A DNA stretch of 12,310 bases from Candidatus Woesearchaeota archaeon (GCA_016181345.1 JACOZM010000059.1:1-12310), one strand, 5' to 3'; shown: positions 6,084-12,304, numbered from the stretch's first letter. Notes: generated from the letters alone by a model not told the origin. Program-made: numbers and translations.

Positions 6084-6992
6084 AACAACCGGTTCTTAGA
6101 AATAATCCAAGAAGTAGGGATGGCCTCTAAACCAGTAGAATTAGAAGTTCATTTGAATAAGATTCCCAGGTTAGATATCAAGCTGGAGAAGGAAGTGGCG
6201 CCTTTTGGCCCTGCTTCAAGCTTGCAGAAAGCTAGAATAACCTCAAATACAAAAGTTGATTCAAGAGTAGAACGAGTTGTTTCAGATACGGATCTAAAGT
6301 CTGCACCTGGAATCATCAGTTTATATCAAAAAGGGTTTAGTGAGAATTTTTTGACAAAATTAATTTCTGTAGGAAATACCGGATTAAAAAAAAATAGGAA
6401 ATTAGTTCCTACAAGATGGAGCATTACTGCTGTTGATGATACTATAGGGAAGAATTTAATCTCTGAGATCAAAGACTATCCTGCAGGAAATTATCATGCT
6501 TATTTTGGAGGCGGCTGGGGAAATTATTACCTTCTCCTCTTTTTTCCTGAAGTTTGGAGTTATGAATTGTTTGAATCTTACGTTAATTATCAAATTAATC
6601 CTTGGAGCAAGAAAGGATATTTTTACTCTACAGACTATGAGGATTATAAGGGCAGAAAGGTTTACGCAGAAGAAACTGCTGGAGGATATTATGCCAATAG
6701 GCTGGCTGTATTGGAGAAGCTCAAAGAATTAAAGCGACAAGGTTCAGTTTTGGCTCTGCGGTTTATTACATCAGAATACAATATCCCCTTAGGAGTATGG
6801 GTCTGCCGAGAAGCTAGCCGAAAATCGCTGATGGAAAAGCCCATTGAATTCTCTTCTGAAGAATTAATGCTAAAATATGCACAATTGCTTGTTCAAAAAA
6901 AGTTTGGTATGGATATTAATATATTACTGAAAGAAAGTAAATTGCTGAAGATGAAGAGAGAACAGCAACGATTGCAGAAATATTTCAATTAA
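6084..6992 (+). CDS. nreA: Nre-family DNA repair protein, main C-terminal segment
   Basis: This continues the Nre reading frame after the TAA. The first internal ATG is at 6120 and would give 290 residues. From that Met, the conserved blocks are VERVVSDTDLKSA (about 50-62), LYQKGF, KLVPTRWSITAVDD (about 94-107), YHAYFGGGWGNYYLLLFFPE, and SYELFESY, all typical of the Nre core. The C-terminus ends in QQRLQKYF (282-289), a good match to the PCNA-interacting PIP box (Q-x-x-hydrophobic-x-x-aromatic-aromatic). Read through, the gene would encode 418 residues plus the stop position, near the usual Nre length. Nothing looks like an independent promoter or proper Shine-Dalgarno site for ATG 6120 (GTAGGG abuts the ATG), so separate expression is doubtful. 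Possibilities are a recent nonsense mutation, stop readthrough, a sequencing error, or internal initiation. Confidence 0.85.
   Translation, partial: NNRFLEIIQEVGMASKPVELEVHLNKIPRLDIKLEKEVAPFGPASSLQKARITSNTKVDSRVERVVSDTDLKSAPGIISLYQKGFSENFLTKLISVGNTGLKKNRKLVPTRWSITAVDDTIGKNLISEIKDYPAGNYHAYFGGGWGNYYLLLFFPEVWSYELFESYVNYQINPWSKKGYFYSTDYEDYKGRKVYAEETAGGYYANRLAVLEKLKELKRQGSVLALRFITSEYNIPLGVWVCREASRKSLMEKPIEFSSEELMLKYAQLLVQKKFGMDINILLKESKLLKMKREQQRLQKYFN
6963..6986 (+). other. PIP box (PCNA-binding motif) of Nre
   Basis: The codons encode QQRLQKYF, one residue before the stop. Nre proteins are known to bind PCNA through a C-terminal PIP motif, so its intact form argues that this half was under selection until recently or still is. 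Confidence 0.75.
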
Positions 6993-7040
6993 AAAGAAAA
7001 TATAAGGATTAGAAAGAAACTCTAAGTTAACCGGTCTTAT

Positions 7041-7088
7041 AAAAAAAATGTTAAACAGAAAAAAATAAAAAAAAGAAGAAAGAAAAAA
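7041..7088 (-). terminator. T-rich terminator of the DUF5667-like gene
   Basis: On the minus strand, directly after the stop at 7090, come several T-tracts, including runs of eight, seven and eight T (complements of A-runs at 7041-7048, 7059-7065 and 7067-7074). This is a strong multi-tract archaeal terminator. Confidence 0.65.
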
Positions 7089-7089
7089 T

Positions 7090-8370
7090 TTATTTCTTTG
7101 ATTTGCCGTTAGAAGCTTTTGTTCTGCTCTCTTTTCCTGCAAGATTACCTTCAGAGGAATCAGAAGAGTCAGTTTCTAAAGACGTATCAACTGCCGTATC
7201 TGAAGTAACCTTAGCCCTAACTGTTTCCTTTACCGTTTTAACTTTGGCTGCTTTTTCCCTCAATACCTTAACTTCTTTGACGGCTTTAGCAGATTTCACA
7301 GCTCTATCTTCTAAATCAGCAATTTCCCCTTTCAACTTAGCTGATGCTTTAGAGGTTTTAGCTTTCTCTTTTACTTTTTCAGTCACTTTGGCTATTCTCT
7401 TCGCTTCTTTCTCTACTCGCTCCACTCTTGACTTAGCCAACCCTGCTTTTTCTTCAATTTCTTCGATAACAGCATCAACTTCTTCATCAGTCTTTCCGGA
7501 AAGAGCTTTATATTTTATTTTAGCTTTTTCTTTTTTCTGAGCTGTTTTAGTTTCCATTTCTAGAGCTTTGGCTTTAATCTTAGCAAAAACTGCAGTTAAA
7601 TGAGCTAATTGTTCTTCACTCATCGTTCCGGCTTTCCTCAACAAGATAGCATCTTTGACCGCAGCAACTTTAGCAGCATGGCCTTCAATCTTATCTTGTA
7701 ATTCTGAAACTGTTCCTAAAGCATCTTCTGAGTCTTCAACTGTTCCGTCAGTTTCCAATTCTTCTAGAGATTCTTCTGCTCCAGTAACTGCTTCCTCATA
7801 TCCAGCTTGAGCTTCATCGGCAGCTTCAGTATCTCCTTCCTCAACCATCTCTTGCGTTTCGGATAATCGCTCTTCAGCAATCTCTAAACTTTTTTCTACT
7901 TTTGCCTCTTCATCAAAGGTTAAAGCTAGGCTTAGGTCATCTATAGCCGTATCTATAGCATAGAGCGCAGAGTCTGGAGTTATCCCAGCGTCAACTAAAT
8001 CATCTTCAATAATTGCTTCGACTTCTTCTTCTGCAGTCACTTCAACTGATCCTTCAGATGAAACTGTAGCATCTGCTTCAGTATCTGTTTCAGCTTCTGT
8101 TTCGGTTTCAGTCTCAACTTCTGTTTCATCTTCACTAGCAGCAGTTTCTGAACCTAATTCAGAACCATCTACTACTGCTTCAAGATCACTATCAACACTT
8201 CCTTCAGCAGTTACTTCTCCTTCAACACTGCCTTCAACTACGTCACCACTTACATCTACTTCTGCATCAGCATTAATAGATACTGATGTTCCTTCTGTTG
8301 TTTCTGCGAAAGCCAAGGGAAAACTAAGCACAACCAACATGGCCATCAACAACCCAATTATTTTTTTCAT
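7090..8370 (-). CDS. secreted DUF5667-like protein with opposite-charge halves
   Basis: This 426-residue protein has a clear signal peptide (1-22, cleavage after AFA). It is followed by an acidic low-complexity region (about 23-125) containing TE/DTE repeats, notably ETEVETETETEAETDTEAD. A DUF5667-like segment runs from about 127 to 205, with the family hallmarks AGITPDSALYAID and, further on, SLEIAEERLSE. A long helical, probably coiled-coil, tail (about 225-390) is rich in Lys, Ala and Glu, and a Ser/Thr/Lys end follows. The N-terminal half is strongly negative and the C-terminal half basic. It presumably acts outside the membrane. The domain has no established function, and no membrane anchor follows the signal peptide. 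A very good Shine-Dalgarno motif, GGAGGT (8376-8381), is five bases from the ATG. Confidence 0.85.
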   Translation of the reverse strand: MKKIIGLLMAMLVVLSFPLAFAETTEGTSVSINADAEVDVSGDVVEGSVEGEVTAEGSVDSDLEAVVDGSELGSETAASEDETEVETETETEAETDTEADATVSSEGSVEVTAEEEVEAIIEDDLVDAGITPDSALYAIDTAIDDLSLALTFDEEAKVEKSLEIAEERLSETQEMVEEGDTEAADEAQAGYEEAVTGAEESLEELETDGTVEDSEDALGTVSELQDKIEGHAAKVAAVKDAILLRKAGTMSEEQLAHLTAVFAKIKAKALEMETKTAQKKEKAKIKYKALSGKTDEEVDAVIEEIEEKAGLAKSRVERVEKEAKRIAKVTEKVKEKAKTSKASAKLKGEIADLEDRAVKSAKAVKEVKVLREKAAKVKTVKETVRAKVTSDTAVDTSLETDSSDSSEGNLAGKESRTKASNGKSKK

Positions 8371-8375
8371 GGTTT

Positions 8376-8381
8376 ACCTCC
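8376..8381 (-). promoter_or_regulatory. strong Shine-Dalgarno site of the DUF5667-like gene
   Basis: GGAGGT on the minus strand, five bases from ATG 8370, is the best ribosome-binding site in the window and fixes the start. It suggests a highly translated leadered mRNA. Confidence 0.8.
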
Positions 8382-8434
8382 AATTGTTCAATCTGTTCTT
8401 TAGATTAACTCTCCTCAATACACATAACCAAAAG

Positions 8435-8444
8435 TTATATTTAA
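8435..8444 (-). promoter_or_regulatory. TATA box of the DUF5667-like gene
   Basis: The minus strand reads TTAAATATAA. A transcription start about 25 bases further on gives a leader of roughly 40-45 bases, consistent with use of the Shine-Dalgarno motif at 8376-8381. Confidence 0.6.
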
Positions 8445-8542
8445 GAAATACTTGAAACAAGGTGAAACAAGAAGAAATAGTGGTTTAAATGAACAGATTA
8501 TATTTGAACTGTGTTCACTCTAAAATCCCATTCTCCCAAAAA

Positions 8543-9469
8543 CTAATCTTTCTTCAATTTTCGAGAAAGCTTTACTTTAGATATTCCTGTTACCAAAGTT
8601 AATTGTTTTTGCCAGAGCTCTCCTTTTTCCAGAAGGATTTCAACAATGGCTCTTTCCTCTTCAAATAAATTACGAGTTAATTTTTCTTTAAGATTATCGC
8701 GTATTATCTCTTTTGATACCTGTTGGACTCCAATGTCTTCACTTTTTTTAGAACTGTCATCGGTGAGCTTAGCCTTCTTCTCATGAATATTATCTTCATT
8801 TTCGCTGAATTTCTTCTGTTCTATCTTATCAGAAGAACGACGAAGAATAATATAAAGAATAAAACTGACCACTATTATGATCAACAAGAAGAACCAATAT
8901 TTTGAAGAGTTTTTTGTAGCTTCTTCATAGATAATAAGAATCGCTTTACTTCGCTGAAAATCATCTTTCTCCCATTCTACAATAATGCTTTTACCATCTG
9001 TAGTAACTTTTTCTGTCTTAGGTATGATGGATGGAGTTAATGAGTTCAAGCTATGTTTTAGGGTAGATTTTTCAGGAAGAATTACTTGTACTGAAATCAT
9101 ACTTGCATCTAATTCGCCTAAATCTAAGATAAAAAAGCTGTCTTTATTTCTTTCAATTAATGATTCGGTAATATATTTTATTGAAACATCATGTAGATAG
9201 TTTCCATGAAGAGTAAGCTCTTTAAACTCAGGCCGTTCTTGAACGACAATCTCTGCACCATTAACCTCTAAAGCCGTAGCATCAGAAGGAATGAATAATT
9301 TAAAAGAATCAACCATCGTTGAAAATGTTAGCTTTTCATCGACAACTACTTTATCTTCAACAATAGAATATACTCCCTCATATTTTTGAAGATCAAAAGC
9401 TAAAGCTGAAGTTGTTAATAAGCAAATCTGGATGAACAACAAGAGTATTATTCTCTTAATTGAGGCCAT
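8543..9469 (-). CDS. membrane-anchored protein with truncated winged-helix-like C-terminus
   Basis: This 308-residue protein has a signal peptide (1-24, cleavage near ALA/FD) and a beta-rich extracytoplasmic domain (about 25-185). A single transmembrane helix (191-209, then RR) leads to a charged cytoplasmic linker (about 212-265) and a C-terminal helix-turn-helix segment (269-308). The latter reads EERAIVEILLEKGELWQKQL, then TGISKVKLSRKLKK. This matches the first helices and recognition helix of the MarR-like winged helix found on many archaeal membrane-tethered regulators, which usually continue with an LEE-x-GL strand and a wing. Here a TAG follows directly after KLKKD, so the wing is missing. 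Such proteins are thought to couple an envelope signal to transcription, but the target is unknown. It lies upstream of the secreted DUF5667-like gene in the same orientation, with a separate promoter for each. Confidence 0.8.
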   Translation of the reverse strand: MASIKRIILLLFIQICLLTTSALAFDLQKYEGVYSIVEDKVVVDEKLTFSTMVDSFKLFIPSDATALEVNGAEIVVQERPEFKELTLHGNYLHDVSIKYITESLIERNKDSFFILDLGELDASMISVQVILPEKSTLKHSLNSLTPSIIPKTEKVTTDGKSIIVEWEKDDFQRSKAILIIYEEATKNSSKYWFFLLIIIVVSFILYIILRRSSDKIEQKKFSENEDNIHEKKAKLTDDSSKKSEDIGVQQVSKEIIRDNLKEKLTRNLFEEERAIVEILLEKGELWQKQLTLVTGISKVKLSRKLKKD

Positions 9470-9488
9470 GACTCTACAATCGCCTTTT

Positions 9489-9498
9489 AATTTATATT
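9489..9498 (-). promoter_or_regulatory. TATA box of the membrane HTH gene
   Basis: The minus strand reads AATATAAATT, centred about 24-25 bases before ATG 9469, implying a leaderless mRNA. Confidence 0.6.
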
Positions 9499-9586
9499 AT
9501 TTGTGTTACATTTTACATTAGACCATTAGTTACGCTAGATATCAGATTAGAGATTAGTTTAGACATTACCTAAAACTTCTTAGCAA

Positions 9587-9624
9587 AAGAAAAATAGTCT
9601 TGTAATTTTCTTCTGAATTTTTTT
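9587..9624 (+). terminator. hairpin plus T-tract, terminator-like
   Basis: AAGAAAA (9587-9593) and TTTTCTT (9606-9612) form a 7-bp A/T stem followed by seven T (9618-9624). No plus-strand gene ends just upstream, so it may stop read-through or antisense transcription, or be chance in A/T-rich DNA. Confidence 0.25.
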
Positions 9625-9648
9625 ACTATTTTTCCAGAATGACGAAAA

Positions 9649-9656
9649 TTTATAAA
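9649..9656 (+). promoter_or_regulatory. TATA box of the small transcription unit
   Basis: TTTATAAA, preceded by GAAAA, is close to the archaeal consensus. It predicts a transcript starting near 9678, about 45 bases before the 35-codon ORF. Confidence 0.6.
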
Positions 9657-9722
9657 GACTAAATGTTTCTCACTTTTTGCTTTTATGGTTTATTTTCATG
9701 AAGCGCGAGAGGTGGTTTTCAG

Positions 9723-9830
9723 ATGAATATCGACGAGGAATTTGAGCATTTTGTACGCAAGAATTATAAGAAATTAACTGACGCCGAACAAAAAATTTGT
9801 GAGCAATTAGGCGTGACCACTCATTGTTAG
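9723..9830 (+). CDS. small protein, 35 residues, unrecognised
   Basis: This short ORF encodes MNIDEEFEHFVRKNYKKLTD followed by AEQKICEQLGVTTHC. It is charged and probably helical, with two cysteines (one the last residue) and no membrane segment. It is supported by context: a consensus TATA box at 9649-9656, a GAGGTG ribosome-binding motif (9709-9714) eight bases from the ATG, and a T-tract terminator at 9869-9882. Together they outline a transcript of about 200 bases. A 13-codon frame from ATG 9685 (MVYFHEAREVVFR) ends in a TGA overlapping the ATG of this ORF, which could couple their translation. I do not recognise the product. The alternative is a non-coding small RNA. Confidence 0.5.
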   Translation: MNIDEEFEHFVRKNYKKLTDAEQKICEQLGVTTHC

Positions 9831-9865
9831 ATGTTTAAAAATTAAAGATTAAATTAAAAAGATTA

Positions 9866-9890
9866 GAATTTTTTTTATTTTTATAATTTC
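9866..9890 (+). terminator. T-tract terminator of the small transcription unit
   Basis: Eight T (9869-9876), one A and five T (9878-9882) follow the small ORF by about 40 bases and lie before the converging four-cysteine membrane protein gene. Confidence 0.6.
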
Positions 9891-9940
9891 TCTATGGTTA
9901 TAATTTTCTGTGGTGTTATAATTATTCTCAGATACTCGGT

Positions 9941-10219
9941 TTAATGTGATTCGTCGTTCTGCTTCTTCTTATAAATTAAAGCAGCAGTAATGATCGAAAC
10001 ACCAAAGATAATAGCTGCAGGAATATAATTGTTCTCTTTAACAATAACCTGAGGAGGATATTGGTGACATTCATTATCTGCACCACAATAGGAATCATCA
10101 CCACATTCAGAGTTATTCTTGCATCCTTGATTGAACGTATTTCCCAGATATACCAAGATGACAAGAACGACTAAAACTAAAGCAATAATAGAAATGGTGA
10201 TACTTCCTTTTTTATTCAT
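9941..10219 (-). CDS. two-TM protein with four-cysteine external loop (copy 1)
   Basis: This is a 92-residue protein. MNKKGS is followed by a hydrophobic helix (7-27), an external loop (28-66) with Cys33, 39, 45 and 51 spaced exactly five residues apart (C-x5-C-x5-C-x5-C, then HQYP), and a second helix (67-84) ending in YKKKQ. By the positive-inside rule both ends are cytoplasmic and the cysteine loop is outside, where it probably forms two disulfides. I know no named function. It is a tandem paralogue of the gene at 10265-10525, with all four cysteines at identical residue numbers. The frame opens six codons earlier (ATG 10237), but the TATA element at 10241-10249 is 26 bases from ATG 10219 and copy 2 also begins at the equivalent Met, so 10219 is chosen. 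Confidence 0.75.
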   Translation of the reverse strand: MNKKGSITISIIALVLVVLVILVYLGNTFNQGCKNNSECGDDSYCGADNECHQYPPQVIVKENNYIPAAIIFGVSIITAALIYKKKQNDESH

Positions 10220-10240
10220 TTTAGAGTAGAAACACAATTA

Positions 10241-10249
10241 ATTTAAATA
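10241..10249 (-). promoter_or_regulatory. TATA box of four-cysteine protein copy 1
   Basis: The minus strand reads TATTTAAAT, centred 26 bases before ATG 10219. The 45-base gap between the two paralogues thus contains a separate promoter, so copy 1 need not depend on read-through from copy 2. Confidence 0.6.
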
Positions 10250-10264
10250 GTTTACGGAAGAAGT

Positions 10265-10525
10265 TTATCTTTTTCTAAAGATGAGGGCTGCGATAATCAC
10301 CGAAATGCCCATAATTAATACTGAAGGAAAAAAATTTGTCTGTCTGAGGAGGATAGTTTCTGGATACTGGTGGCAACTATGATCTGCACCGCAATAGGAG
10401 TCTGCAGAACATTCAGCATTTCTATTGCATTCTCGTGCCGAAACTCCGATTAAGAACCAAGATAAGATAATGATAGCAGCAACAATAGCTACAAAACTGA
10501 TTGCTAAACTCCCCCTATTGTTCAT
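10265..10525 (-). CDS. two-TM protein with four-cysteine external loop (copy 2)
   Basis: This 86-residue paralogue of the 9941-10219 product has the same layout: MNNRGS, a hydrophobic helix (8-28), a loop with Cys33, 39, 45 and 51, the shared DSYCGAD and CHQYP motifs, a second helix (65-82) and a basic FRKR end. The N-termini (MNKKGS and MNNRGS followed by a hydrophobic stretch) faintly resemble class III (pilin-like) signal sequences, but the second helix and the missing pilin features make a small membrane protein more likely. The cysteine loop is probably disulfide-bonded outside the cell. The function is unknown. The ATG is supported by the TATA-like element at 10544-10553. Confidence 0.75.
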   Translation of the reverse strand: MNNRGSLAISFVAIVAAIIILSWFLIGVSARECNRNAECSADSYCGADHSCHQYPETILLRQTNFFPSVLIMGISVIIAALIFRKR

Positions 10526-10543
10526 CTGTTCTCTGGAAAATTG

Positions 10544-10553
10544 ATTATTTAAA
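10544..10553 (-). promoter_or_regulatory. TATA-like box of four-cysteine protein copy 2
   Basis: The minus strand reads TTTAAATAAT, centred about 24 bases before ATG 10525, which suits a leaderless mRNA. Confidence 0.5.
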
Positions 10554-10631
10554 AAGGTTTTGAAAAATGCATATAGTTTATAGGTTTCACTGACGTGATT
10601 GATAGTGAGATAAGAGAGTTACTAATATCTC

Positions 10632-10773
10632 GTATGTGCATAGCGCCGTCATCAAGACAAAAAATTTGCTGTTAAGGTAGAAAAGAGAGCTCGATAAGAG
10701 TTAAAGATTTTTTGCCTGTACTCTTTGGTAGAACTACTCTCTCTTGATGACTTCTTGGCGGCTATGCACATAC
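10632..10773. repeat. large imperfect inverted repeat (structured RNA or MITE-like element)
   Basis: The left arm at 10632-10657 and right arm at 10742-10773 pair over 26 base pairs: GTATGTGCATAGC with GCTATGCACATAC (13 bp), GCC with GGC (3 bp, beside a one-base bulge), and GTCATCAAGA with TCTTGATGAC (10 bp, after a five-base TTCTT bulge on the right). The 84-base loop holds an inner 8-bp pair, CAAAAAAT (10658-10665) with ATTTTTTG (10707-10714). The arms are GC-richer than the surroundings and no ORF is inside. On the plus strand, a possible promoter (TTTATA near 10577) lies upstream. On the minus strand the region lies just after the 10788-10795 TATA, which faces the other way. I see no clear target-site duplication or terminator, so ncRNA and miniature mobile element both remain open. 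Confidence 0.75.
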
Positions 10774-10787
10774 ACATTCTCGAAAGA

Positions 10788-10795
10788 TTTATATG
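10788..10795 (+). promoter_or_regulatory. TATA box of the 10818 gene
   Basis: TTTATATG, centred 26-27 bases before ATG 10818, implies a leaderless mRNA. It lies only 14 bases after the inverted repeat, so the hairpin is outside the transcript but next to the promoter. Confidence 0.65.
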
Positions 10796-10817
10796 TATGG
10801 AATAATTGATTTAAAGT

Positions 10818-11213
10818 ATGAAGTTTTACGAATGGAGATGGTGGCAGAGGATCTTCAAAAAAGAGGAAGAAAAGAAAAAGTCAGAAACTCCGGAGAATAT
10901 CGAAGCAATCCAAGATTTTCTAAATGAGATTCCTCAAAGCGTGAAAACTATTAAAGAGCTATTAAAAAGCCTGAAAGAGCTTGAGTATGAACGGCAAGTA
11001 GCTACTCCTAGTCTAGCCCGCGTCAATCTAGAAGCACAAGCAGACATTATTGAAAAATTAATAGACCAATATGAGTTTTTTCAAGACGATGCAGATATCA
11101 ATGGAATTCGTGTGAAGAGAATTGCTCATGAATACCTCTTTCAAGCAAAAAAAATTGGTTTGAATAAGCTGGTCAAAGAGAAAAAAAGAGATCTGAAGTG
11201 GAGAGGATGGTAG
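10818..11213 (+). CDS. hypothetical charged helical protein, 131 residues
   Basis: I do not recognise this protein. It has no signal peptide or membrane helix. It begins with an aromatic-basic stretch (MKFYEWRWWQRIFKK), then a Lys/Glu-rich linker (15-30), and continues as predicted helices with heptad-like hydrophobic spacing (about 28-60 and 65-118). It ends in a basic KKRDLKWRGW tail. Tryptophans cluster at both termini. The aromatic-basic N-terminus could lie against a membrane or another protein; that is an inference. The TATA box at 10788-10795 supports the start and a leaderless mRNA. It is a stand-alone gene followed by a T-rich stretch (TAGTTTTATTTCTTT) that could terminate it, and the next gene has its own promoter. 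Confidence 0.7.
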   Translation: MKFYEWRWWQRIFKKEEEKKKSETPENIEAIQDFLNEIPQSVKTIKELLKSLKELEYERQVATPSLARVNLEAQADIIEKLIDQYEFFQDDADINGIRVKRIAHEYLFQAKKIGLNKLVKEKKRDLKWRGW

Positions 11214-11324
11214 TTTTATTTCTTTCTGAGGTATAATGCCGCATAATTCTGTTGCGATAGGAATTTTTATTTTGAATTTAGTTCTTAGTTAATAAGTGTT
11301 GAATTTAAAAATATCTCCAGATAA

Positions 11325-11334
11325 TTTTTAAGTA
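11325..11334 (+). promoter_or_regulatory. TATA-like box of the nuclease-like gene
   Basis: TTTTTAAGTA is centred 25 bases before ATG 11354, compatible with a leaderless start. Confidence 0.5.
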
Positions 11335-11353
11335 GAGATAAAAAAAATAACCT

Positions 11354-12304
11354 ATGAGAAGACAACTGACGGGGCAATACCCCGACTTATCTGCCTTTGG
11401 ACCTAGGGAATGGACTCCACAAGAAGGAGAAGAACCTATTTATTCTGTTACTAGGACTCATGCGAATAGAGGAAAATATCGTCTCCATAACTTTACTTCC
11501 GAGCAAGACCATACTCAGCCATTAATTGAATATACCATTAGCGGAAGAAGATATCCCCTTTACACGTTAGCAGATCTTATCCATAGCCCACATAGATTCA
11601 CATCGGAAACTAGACATAATGTCATTGCTGACTTAGCGGAAAGAGTTGCATGGAGAAATACCAAGAGATTGCTGAACAGGATTAAGCCCACATTAAGAAA
11701 AGAAGGTTTATTCAGAAGAGGGTTCAGCAGGAGAGATGGCTATGTTGTTGCGAGCAGAGATAACTTAGAATTATGTGTTTATGACTATCCAAACATGGTT
11801 ATTTCTGAAAAAGGGGGAAAACCGTTAGATTCAAGATTAAGAGCAGAATTAGATGGATTATTTAGTTATCATAGAAATATGCTTGTTGTCCTAGAAGTAA
11901 AAACAGGAGCAATAGATATCGATGTAGACCATCTCAAAAAAGATGTCATCGGACCATTACGAGAAATGTATAATGGTGTAACGTTAGCTTATCTTCTCTT
12001 CGGCACAGAGAACAATTTATTCGATCAACGACGGCCAAAATTCAGAGTACTTCGAAAAAGACCGCTCTATGTCTATCAACAGTTAGAAGATATCGGCTTT
12101 CCTACGCTTTTCTTAACCTTTGAAGAAACCAAAGAAGATTTTGAAAGGATGTATCATCATCTTGCAGTTCAAGATTCTCTACGGCGAGGAGAACGAGTTA
12201 CCTTCCAGTCCAAAGTTGAGATTGCTAATGGAAAAGTAAACGTCTATGCTACAGGCGATGAGCCACTTTTAGTTGTTCCGGATAGAAGAGTGATTATCCC
12301 TTAA
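11354..12304 (+). CDS. probable PD-(D/E)XK nuclease-fold protein
   Basis: This is a 316-residue cytosolic protein, complete within the window. Its centre shows a plausible PD-(D/E)XK core: a helix with Glu96 (IADLAERVAWRNTKRLL, motif I candidate), then ELDGLF with Asp167 (motif II), and after a short turn LVVLEVKTG with Glu181 and Lys183 (motif III). A following helix and strand (about 191-217) fit the fold. This arrangement occurs in many restriction, repair and resolvase-type nucleases and needs divalent metal. The N-terminal 90 residues (with RTHANRGKYRLHNF and the SGRRYPLYTLADL segment) and the C-terminal beta-rich 70 residues are not recognised and may bind DNA or a partner. No methyltransferase, helicase or toxin-antitoxin partner is visible, though the gene ends six bases from the window edge. 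I infer the family from motif spacing, with no closer relative in mind. Confidence 0.7.
   Translation: MRRQLTGQYPDLSAFGPREWTPQEGEEPIYSVTRTHANRGKYRLHNFTSEQDHTQPLIEYTISGRRYPLYTLADLIHSPHRFTSETRHNVIADLAERVAWRNTKRLLNRIKPTLRKEGLFRRGFSRRDGYVVASRDNLELCVYDYPNMVISEKGGKPLDSRLRAELDGLFSYHRNMLVVLEVKTGAIDIDVDHLKKDVIGPLREMYNGVTLAYLLFGTENNLFDQRRPKFRVLRKRPLYVYQQLEDIGFPTLFLTFEETKEDFERMYHHLAVQDSLRRGERVTFQSKVEIANGKVNVYATGDEPLLVVPDRRVIIP

Noticed and set aside
5914..6099. 61-codon frame with a run of isoleucines
   Set aside because: It is the AAT repeat read out of frame. The Nre frame is the conserved one.
7103..7540. 145-codon plus-strand ORF opposite the DUF5667-like gene
   Set aside because: It is Ser/Thr/Leu/Ala-rich antisense of the Lys/Ala/Glu-rich tail and has no promoter or ribosome-binding site.
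10632..10773. C/D box sRNA or tRNA within the inverted repeat (TGATGA present in both arms)
   Set aside because: No CTGA D box at a suitable distance and no C'/D' pair. No T-loop or acceptor stem of a tRNA is present either. The TGATGA copies follow from the inverted repeat itself.
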